Shown piece by piece: positions 8,611 to 13,919 of a DNA stretch of 13,919 nt (its first letter is position 1; the number at the start of each line of letters is the position of its first letter). Source of the stretch: Acanthamoeba lenticulata (lineage: Eukaryota > Discosea > Longamoebia > Acanthamoebidae). The notes below the pieces were generated by a model. That model was given only the letters and a program-made list of their open reading frames with translations, did not search any database and was not told the origin of the DNA. The position numbers and the translations under genes were made by a program. The stretch is taken from the NCBI GenBank assembly GCA_002179805.1, contig NAVB01001273.1, positions 1 through 13,919 on the forward strand. Direction: 5' to 3'.

Positions 8611-10281
8611 ATGAATACGACAAGCTGCCTCGGACGGGCGAGTTTCTTGGTTCTGCTGGCGTTTATCCTCGTCGGCGCGACGGCGCAGAGCTTCACCTGC
8701 GTCACGCAAGACAAGGTGTACATGTATGAAAGCGCGACGGATCAAAATCCCAGCGTCCAGTCGTTGAACGCCCAAAACATCGTTGCCGCTGCCGCCGCTC
8801 CCGGAGGCGCCGCCGACGGTTTCGTTGCTGTCGGGACGTCGTCTGCCATTGCTTACGTCAATGGAACGTGGTCTCCATCGACCTTTTCCTTCTCGGGACT
8901 CCACAACGTAGCCTTTTTCAACTCGCAGGTACGCCTCATCCGTTTATTGTTCCCTTTAGATTTTTCCACACCTCTCTTCTTTTTCTTTGTATTTTTTTTA
9001 CAACTTTAATTTTTAATTGCACTTAGAAATTAAATGAACGAGGTTTGAACTTCCTGCTCACGTCGCGGGCGCTGTGCAGCGCGTAGTGGCAGCTGGCGTG
9101 GCTGTTGGCACCGTCTACAACGAGCCCTTTACCGTCACGTCGGAGGACGGCGGCCGCACCTGGGGCCAGCCGAGCAAACACTCCTTGGGCGATACGACCG
9201 GGTTGATCGCGGTCTCTGTCGGCGCTTCTCCCTTTGGCGTCGCGAGTACGTGGGCTTGTTGCCTTGTGTTTTGTTGTTGTGCACACCTGGTGGCTGATCA
9301 TGAGGGTCATGTTGTTGTTTGTGGCTAGTCTTGGGCGGCTATTTCTACACGTCGACCGATGGAAACCAGTGGACCTACAATTCCGTCACGGGGAGCCAGT
9401 GCACGGCGCTGGCGGTCCTGAACGCCAACTTGGCCGTGGCCGCCTGCGCCAGCCAACTCCGCGTGTCGAACTCGCCCACCTCGACGCAGTGGACTGCCGT
9501 CACCTTGCCCTTCACCACCGCCGTCTCGGGCATCGCCCTGGTGGACGCCAAGACGTGGGTCGTCACCAACCAGAAGGGCCAGATTTGGCAAACCACCACG
9601 ACCGGCACCAACTGGAAGCTCGTGGCCACCGCTTCGGCCGGCGCCCAGTGGACCAGCCTCACGCGCAAGGCCGGCTCGGGCGAGCTCGTCGCCGCCGGCT
9701 CCAAGGACAATGGCGGCGTTGTCGGCGTGTCGTCGGACGATGGCAACACGTGGACCATCTCGACGCAGGGCGACTCGGCGTTTGTCGCCGTCGTGCTCGG
9801 CGAGCCGACCACCGCCGCCGCTTCGCCCTCGCCCTCGCCTTCGCCTTCTGCGCAGGTGGCGGCCAGCGTGAGCCCGTCGCCCACGCCCTCGCCTTCGCGC
9901 GCGGCCACCCCGACGCCCTCGCCCAGCGCGCACTCGCCGTCGTCCACCCCGTCGGCTTCGCCCAGCCAGAACACGGCCTCGCCTACCCCGTCGGCCTCGC
10001 CCAGCGCCCACTCGGCCTCGCCCACCCCGTCGGTCACGGCCAGCCGGTCACCTTCGCCCTCGGCGTCGCCCAGCAAGCAGTCGGCCACGCCCTCGGCGTC
10101 GCCCTCTCCTTCTCCGCCGCACGCCAAGGAGCCCAACCTGCCCATGATCGGCCTTGGCCTCGGCCTCGGCGCTGGCGGCCTCGTCGCCGTGGGCGTTTGC
10201 GTCTGCCTGTTCTTCTACCTCGGCAGGTCCCGTGTCCGCCGCCAGACCTACTACCAGCCCATCAACTCCAGCGATGTGTAA
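8611..10281 (+). CDS. Type I membrane protein: BNR/Ycf48-like repeats, Ser/Pro stalk, YQPI tail (3 exons)
   Basis: Exons are 8611-8928, 9080-9245 and 9329-10281; introns are GTACGC..GTGCAG and GTACGT..GGCTAG; the product is 478 residues. Residues 1-26 form a signal peptide (SFLVLLAFILVGATA core). The ectodomain carries S-x-DG-x-TW-like motifs at 127-134, 170-176, 250-257 and 296-303. These are the Asp-box/BNR pattern shared by sialidases, sortilin-type and Ycf48/HCF136-like propellers. About 323-428 is a low-complexity Ser-Pro/Thr-Pro/Ala-Ser stalk, probably heavily O-glycosylated. A single membrane span (about 434-457) is followed by a 21-residue basic tail. YQPI at 470-473 fits the YxxPhi signal read by clathrin adaptors. 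Catalytic sialidase residues are not evident, so a binding or adhesion role is likelier than an enzyme; its ligand is unknown. The start is chosen because it begins the signal peptide directly; the frame is open 120 bases further up. Confidence 0.85.
9826..10125 (+). repeat. Imperfect TCGCC-rich tandem coding repeat (Ser/Pro stalk)
   Basis: Degenerate short repeats of TCGCCC/TCGCCT/ACGCCC units encode the SPSP and PTPSASPS-type stalk. The DNA is very GC-rich, and its reverse strands stay open only because of this composition. Its length is likely to vary between strains. Confidence 0.7.
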
Positions 10282-10612
10282 GAGGTCTCAACCTTCACCA
10301 AAAAGAAGCTGATTTTAAGGCACAAAAAAATAAACACAAAACAGGGATTGGTGTGAATTTAGAAAATTATATATAAATTTAAAAAAGGCTGAGCTGGGCA
10401 AACTCCCACAGGAAAGTCCACGGGCTCAACCTGCCAGATTTCGGGCTTTGGTGTCCCTCTCCACTGAATTCACATCAGAAGCAAAGGGTCTTGTGCCTTG
10501 ATGCTGCCGGCAGGAAGACACGATAAAAGGAGGACAGGTCTGTTCTTCATCATCAACAACAAACACAACAACAAACCAAACAGCTTAGCGCAAACAAACA
10601 ATCAACACAACA
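10282..10612 (+). promoter_or_regulatory. Intergenic region: 3' UTR of surface gene and promoter of CsbD-WH2 gene
   Basis: An AT-rich stretch (about 10315-10386, including AATAAA at 10329-10334) probably carries the polyadenylation site of the upstream gene. GATAAAAG at 10522-10529 is TATA-like, 84 bases before the next start codon. From about 10552 the leader is A/C-rich (CAACAA-type), which would leave an unstructured 5' UTR of the kind seen on highly translated genes. Confidence 0.45.
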
Positions 10613-11647
10613 ATGGCCCTCGAACAGACCCAGCAGACCATCAGCAACATCAAGGAGAAGCTCGTTGACACCGTCAACGCGACCATCGACCAGGCTCACC
10701 ATACCGTCGACAACCTGCTCGCCGACGAGCGTGTGGCCCAGGCCCGCGAGTTCGTCGCCACGGAGGCGGCCGTCGCCAGCGGCTACAAGGACCAGATCGT
10801 GGGCGGCGTCAAGGAGGCCGTGGGCCACCTCATGGGCGACTCCAAGATGGAGCGTGAGGGCCACCAGCAGAAGCTTCAAGGCCAGTCTGCCGCCGGTACC
10901 ACCGCCACGAGCGAGGAGGACCGAGCCGAGGTGACCGACACCATCATCAAGAGGCACGCGCTCATGGCCGAGGTGGAGCGCGCTGGTGGCGCCGACAAGT
11001 GCCACCTCAAGCACGTCGAGGTGCATGAGCCTGAGGTAAGCCAGCTCGTGGCCAAGGACGAGTTCAAGCTCAAGCAGTTCGACAAGGCGCCCCTCCTCGA
11101 GGAGATCCGCGAGGGCAAGACCAAGAAGCCGCTCGTGCACGTGGAGCCCACTGAGAAGGGCCTCCTCAAGACGGTGGCCATCGACGACAAGAACATCTCC
11201 GAGCACATTAAGACCAACAAGATCGCCGATCTCCAGAAGGAGATCAAGACGGCCGACCCGCGCAACCTCAACCAGGTCAGCGACGACCTCATCCACGACC
11301 GCTCGGGCGCGCGTCTCGACGTCCTCAAGAGCGTGAGCTCAGCTGCGGCTAAGCGCGACGAGATCGTCAAGCAGATCGGCAGCGGCGCCGCGGCCACTCA
11401 GGCCCTCAAGCATGTGGAGACCGAGGACAAGTCCAAGCCCGACCTCTCGGCGGCCTCCCTCACCAAGACCAAGAAGCTCAACAAGGCCCAGCTGCTCGAC
11501 GAGGTGCGCCAAGGTGCTGACCTCAAGCACGTCGAGACTGAGGACAAGTCCACCCCGGCCATCGACGGAGACGTGAGCATCAAGACTTGGAACAAGGAGG
11601 GCTTCCTCGCTGAGGTCCGCCAGGGTGCCGAACTGCGCCGCATCTAA
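10613..11647 (+). CDS. CsbD-like N-terminus fused to about six WH2/beta-thymosin-like actin-binding repeats
   Basis: Intronless, 344 residues, with strongly biased C/G-ending codons. Residues 1-55 are amphipathic and LEA-like. Residues about 58-92 (YKDQIVGGVKEAVGHLMGDS, then EGHQQKLQG) resemble the CsbD stress-protein motif of bacteria and fungi. From about 110 the WH2 pattern helix-[LF]xxE[VI]-then-LKHVExxDKS recurs. Helix motifs start at 117 (LMAEV), 161 (LLEEI), 207 (LQKEI), 251 (IVKQI), 294 (LLDEV) and 331 (FLAEV), 37-46 residues apart. Linkers LKHVE at 132, 265 and 304, with HVETEDKS at 267-274 and 306-313, closely resemble Acanthamoeba actobindin, an 88-residue protein with two such repeats that binds actin monomers. 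The third and fourth units are the most degenerate. A GAG/GTAAGC donor look-alike at 11036 lies inside a repeat of normal length, so it is probably not used. Predicted role: multivalent G-actin binding, perhaps under stress (inference). Confidence 0.85.
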   Translation: MALEQTQQTISNIKEKLVDTVNATIDQAHHTVDNLLADERVAQAREFVATEAAVASGYKDQIVGGVKEAVGHLMGDSKMEREGHQQKLQGQSAAGTTATSEEDRAEVTDTIIKRHALMAEVERAGGADKCHLKHVEVHEPEVSQLVAKDEFKLKQFDKAPLLEEIREGKTKKPLVHVEPTEKGLLKTVAIDDKNISEHIKTNKIADLQKEIKTADPRNLNQVSDDLIHDRSGARLDVLKSVSSAAAKRDEIVKQIGSGAAATQALKHVETEDKSKPDLSAASLTKTKKLNKAQLLDEVRQGADLKHVETEDKSTPAIDGDVSIKTWNKEGFLAEVRQGAELRRI

Positions 11648-11878
11648 GCCTGCCGCGTCGAAGCAGTCCAATCGCCAGCTGCTAGCTTCCTTCTTCTCTT
11701 TCGCCTCCTGAGAAGCCTACTCCGATTCTCTCTGTCCACTTCCATTTGCCTTCCCTTTTTCATCAAGATTTGATGCCTCTCTCCGCCACAAATACATCCA
11801 TTTGCCATGTTCCAAACATCATCCGTTTTCCCACCATCACCAGCGTGTGAATGAAGGAGGAAGGACCATGTTTTAAAG

Positions 11879-12331
11879 TTATGTGAAGAATTTGGTCGCC
11901 CGCAAGCGCGGGTCAGTCTCCTCGTCCCAGTAGCAGCCGTTGGCGCGGGCCCACTGGAGCACCTCCAAGTGACCTTCCCCGCAGCCTCGCGACTGGTACT
12001 CTCGTCGCAAGGGCAGCTGTTCGCTTGCGCCCACTGAAGCACCGCCAGATAACCTGCCCAGTCCTCACGCTCCAGCGGCAGCCGTTAGCCATTGGAGCAC
12101 TGCCAAGTCGGCGGCAGCAGAGCAGCCGCTAGTGTGCCCACCGAAGCGTGGCCAGCTTGCTTGCCAGCGCAGCTGTGCCACTAACGGCCTGCCGTGCGGT
12201 CTGCCACAAGTGGACCCACGCCCTCTGACCGGGTCCTGGCTGCGCCCCACGTTGACCGCTTTCTCGCACTCGCAAAAGCAGCCCATTATGACATATGTCA
12301 CGTAGCCGATAAGCTCCACGACGTCGTTCAT
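11879..12331 (-). pseudogene. Decayed ankyrin-like repeat gene (GHLEVLQWARANGC type)
   Basis: Minus-strand translation shows four successive repeat units scattered over three frames: KLATLRWAH..SGC (about 12163-12121), ADLAVLQW..ANGCRW (about 12113-12070), GYLAVLQWAQANSCPCDE (about 12053-12000) and GEGHLEVLQWARANGCYWDE (about 11982-11918), then a stop at 11879. These match the divergent ankyrin-type repeats abundant in amoebae and giant viruses. At least three small indels separate the units; one is a single missing base in the GCGGGGAAGG run near 11978. A possible original start is the ATG at 12331, encoding MNDVVELIGYV, but the link is weak. The breaks fall inside repeats, so introns are a poor explanation. 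Bases 11648-11878 look like the 3' UTR of the WH2 gene and contain nothing else I can identify. Confidence 0.65.
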
Positions 12332-12483
12332 GTTGCGTTCTTGTTCCTTTAATTTTCTGGTACACTCAAAATCGAATTCACTCAAGAAAAAAACGAAGAA
12401 AATGACTATCACAACAAGCGCAAGAAGTTCGCTTTAGAGTTAGAACAAACAGCCCGTCGCGCTGCGTAGCCTCTGTGCGCAAG
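12332..12483 (+). promoter_or_regulatory. Upstream region of the Cys/RG-box gene
   Basis: An AT-rich stretch (about 12345-12440) separates the ankyrin relic from the next start codon. There is no clear TATA box. Confidence 0.3.
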
Positions 12484-12936
12484 ATGACGGACATGAAAGA
12501 GCTCATACGCAAGAGACTGGGCCTGACGGGAGCGCCCGTACCTCCAGCCACAACGACTCAAGCAACCCGCAAGGCCGCGGAGCCCGTCAACGAACGACCA
12601 CAGGAGGAGACAGACGGTGGTGAAGGAGAAACGACAGAGCAACCATCTGTGTGTGACTGCGGCAAGTGCCAAGAGTTCGTCGCCGTCAAGCGACCACCGG
12701 TGGCCCGCCCAAACGGCGGCGCACGAGGACGGGGGCGAGGCGGTAGCCCGTGGGGCGCTACGCGCCCACCAGTCCAAGAGAGCGAAGAGGAAGACGAGGT
12801 AGAAGAGGAGCGAGGGCTCACGGTATGCGCTTCTTGTGGCTGCGATCTGATCAAGCATGTTGTGCCCGGTCAGCTGGAAGATGAGGACGGGTTCGAAGAT
12901 GAAGACTACGACCCAGTATATGGCGAGCACGACTAA
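12484..12936 (+). CDS. Unrecognised acidic protein with mirrored Cys motifs and RG-rich box
   Basis: Single exon, 150 residues; I do not recognise the family. Visible parts in order: a basic start (MKELIRKRLGL), a polar Thr/Glu-rich linker, VCDCGKC (56-62, C-x-C-x2-C), a GGARGRGRGG box (78-87) typical of RNA-binding or methylated proteins, an acidic run (99-110), VCASCGC (114-120, C-x2-C-x-C) and a very acidic C-terminus. The two cysteine triplets are mirror images and could together bind one metal ion, bringing residues 57 and 120 close. No signal peptide or membrane segment is seen. The first ATG in the open frame is used; the reverse-strand frames across it are shadows of its GC-rich codons. 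Confidence 0.75.
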   Translation: MTDMKELIRKRLGLTGAPVPPATTTQATRKAAEPVNERPQEETDGGEGETTEQPSVCDCGKCQEFVAVKRPPVARPNGGARGRGRGGSPWGATRPPVQESEEEDEVEEERGLTVCASCGCDLIKHVVPGQLEDEDGFEDEDYDPVYGEHD

Positions 12937-13488
12937 AGCACCGCCTCATTATCTAGGCTTCACTTTCATCTGCTGTTGCTGGTTTGTTGCGCTGCGCCTG
13001 ACTGAGATGCTTTGAATTTTTTGCAAGTTATGTCATTTCCGCGAAGCGCTGAGAAATTTCTCGTGCCGACACGGCGCAAGTATCCAGCGATAAAAGAGCC
13101 AAGGCCAAACAACATTCCCTGGGGCAACTGAAATCGACGAGTGCGAACCCTCATTAACATCATCGAACCAGCCTTCTTCTCCTCATGAGTAGTAGTAGAG
13201 GCCATTAAGCCACCCACAGCCCATCTGCCCACTTCCTACTACTCTGTTCTTCCATTCATTTTTTCTTTTTCAATACGAACCCATTGACACCTGCTCACCT
13301 TCACGTGGACGATTACGTTGGAGTCTCAGCAAGGCGTAGAGGCGTTCGATCGATTCGTAATTTTACTGCTCTCCCGCGGTTAGACGACGTCGCACCGCTG
13401 TTCATTCTTTCTCACTTCATTCCTGTCCATAGCGCATCTCCATCTGAACCGTAACACCCCAACTCATCAGCCCCACATCAACACCATC
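12937..13488 (+). promoter_or_regulatory. Intergenic region before the right-edge gene
   Basis: No convincing gene lies in these 552 bases. GATAAAAG at 13089-13096 is TATA-like but about 390 bases from the next start codon, so it would need a long or spliced leader. CT-rich sequence at about 13225-13270 and C/A-rich sequence before 13489 fit a 5' UTR. Confidence 0.35.
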
Positions 13489-13919
13489 ATGTCCACCCCT
13501 TCCGCAATGCCGACAATCGCGAGGGACGAAATGACACCCGATCGAAACGCGGCCCAACCCAAGGTCAAGAACAGAAAAGCCTCTCTCGCCTCGTCCCTGA
13601 GCTCGATCAACCCTATGAGCAAGATGAAGGCGCGAAGCACTAAGCAACACGCAATACCACCCCCCAACAATTTGGTGGTTGCCGAGCTTCCAACCGCCTC
13701 CAATTGGGGCAATGCCTCTCGTCATCTCTCCAAGTCGTTCGAAGACGTGCCAAACGGCAGTGACTCACTGACCGATCTACGGACCAACGAGTACGCCTCC
13801 AATTCCTTCGACGACTACATCGATCTCCAGAGGAGGGAGAAGGAAAGCAAGAAGCGAGAGAAGGAAGAAAAGGAGGCCCGAAAGCGCGCCAAGGAAGAGG
13901 AGAAGCGCAAGAAGAAGGG
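13489..13919 (+). CDS. 5' part of an unrecognised gene with a charged helical region (runs off the window)
   Basis: The frame is open from ATG at 13489 to the right edge, 143 complete codons. Residues 1-100 are Ser/Thr/Pro/Asn-rich and look disordered, with SLASSLSSINPMSKMKAR near 34-51. From about residue 118 (IDLQRREKESKKREKEEKEA) the chain becomes an almost pure Lys/Glu/Arg run, fitting a single long charged helix or coiled coil. Family cannot be told from this part; similar starts occur in cytoskeletal and signalling proteins. The upstream in-frame sequence has no better ATG. Confidence 0.7.
   Translation, partial: MSTPSAMPTIARDEMTPDRNAAQPKVKNRKASLASSLSSINPMSKMKARSTKQHAIPPPNNLVVAELPTASNWGNASRHLSKSFEDVPNGSDSLTDLRTNEYASNSFDDYIDLQRREKESKKREKEEKEARKRAKEEEKRKKK

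Noticed and set aside
9325..10145. Long reverse-strand open frames (228 and 256 residues) and a 380-residue plus-strand frame across the surface-protein gene
   Set aside because: Their products are Arg/Gly- or Gly/Glu/Ala-rich low-complexity sequence caused by the GC-rich Ser/Pro codons of the real gene.
11036..11041. GTAAGC splice donor inside the CsbD-WH2 gene
   Set aside because: The segment after it continues a repeat of normal length in frame, and no acceptor with a pyrimidine tract follows.
10553..11397. Reverse-strand 247- and 173-residue frames opposite the CsbD-WH2 gene
   Set aside because: Leucine/valine-rich mirror of biased codons; the plus frame has recognisable repeats and a promoter.
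12966..13200. Minus-strand small frame with a hydrophobic stretch (LPQGMLFGLGSFIAGYL)
   Set aside because: Could be a tiny membrane protein, but codon bias is weak, no family is recognised and no promoter or intron signals support it.
1..13919. CRISPR arrays, insertion sequences, transposase genes, bacterial operons or riboswitches
   Set aside because: No direct-repeat/spacer pattern, transposase motif or terminal repeats were seen, and the window is clearly eukaryotic.

Overview
The window looks like nuclear DNA of a gene-dense, intron-rich unicellular eukaryote, most likely an amoebozoan close to Acanthamoeba. Coding exons are GC-rich with C/G-ending codons. Introns are short (about 45-110 bases, mostly GT..AG) and often AT-rich. 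Intergenic spaces are short, there is a eukaryotic tRNA gene with internal A and B boxes, and one gene carries actobindin-like repeats, a hallmark of Acanthamoeba. Organism and exon models are inferences from sequence alone; every exon model below keeps the reading frame across its junctions.

Layout, left to right: (1) 119-2104 minus, a nine-exon, probably mitochondrion-targeted YchF/OLA1-type P-loop ATPase. (2) 2199-2271 plus, tRNA-Asn(GTT). (3) 2475-3139 plus, a three-exon Golgin-7/Erf4-family protein (palmitoyltransferase partner). (4) 3236-5857 minus, a 13-exon TMEM143/DUF3754 membrane protein, convergent with (3). (5) 6123-6619 minus, a three-exon ubiquitin-like protein with a Gly-Gly followed by a cysteine cluster. 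(6) 7212-8313 plus, a three-exon protein with four KGG (GsiB/Con-10-type) stress repeats. (7) 8611-10281 plus, a three-exon type I surface or endolysosomal protein with BNR/Ycf48-like repeats, a Ser/Pro stalk, one membrane span and a YxxI tail motif. (8) 10613-11647 plus, an intronless protein joining a CsbD-like N-terminus to about six WH2/beta-thymosin-like repeats. (9) 11879-12331 minus, a frame-broken ankyrin-like repeat relic. (10) 12484-12936 plus, an unrecognised acidic protein with mirrored Cys motifs and an RG-rich box. (11) 13489-13919 plus, the 5' part of an unrecognised gene running off the window.

No operon or single pathway unites these genes. The most suggestive grouping is on the right: the KGG-repeat gene and the CsbD-WH2 gene lie 2.3 kb apart on the same strand, and in Bacillus both domain families (GsiB, CsbD) belong to the general stress response. 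A stress or encystment role is therefore a reasonable but unproven guess. The most novel-looking proteins are the CsbD-WH2 fusion, the ubiquitin-like protein with a Cys-rich tail, and the cysteine-free Erf4-like protein.
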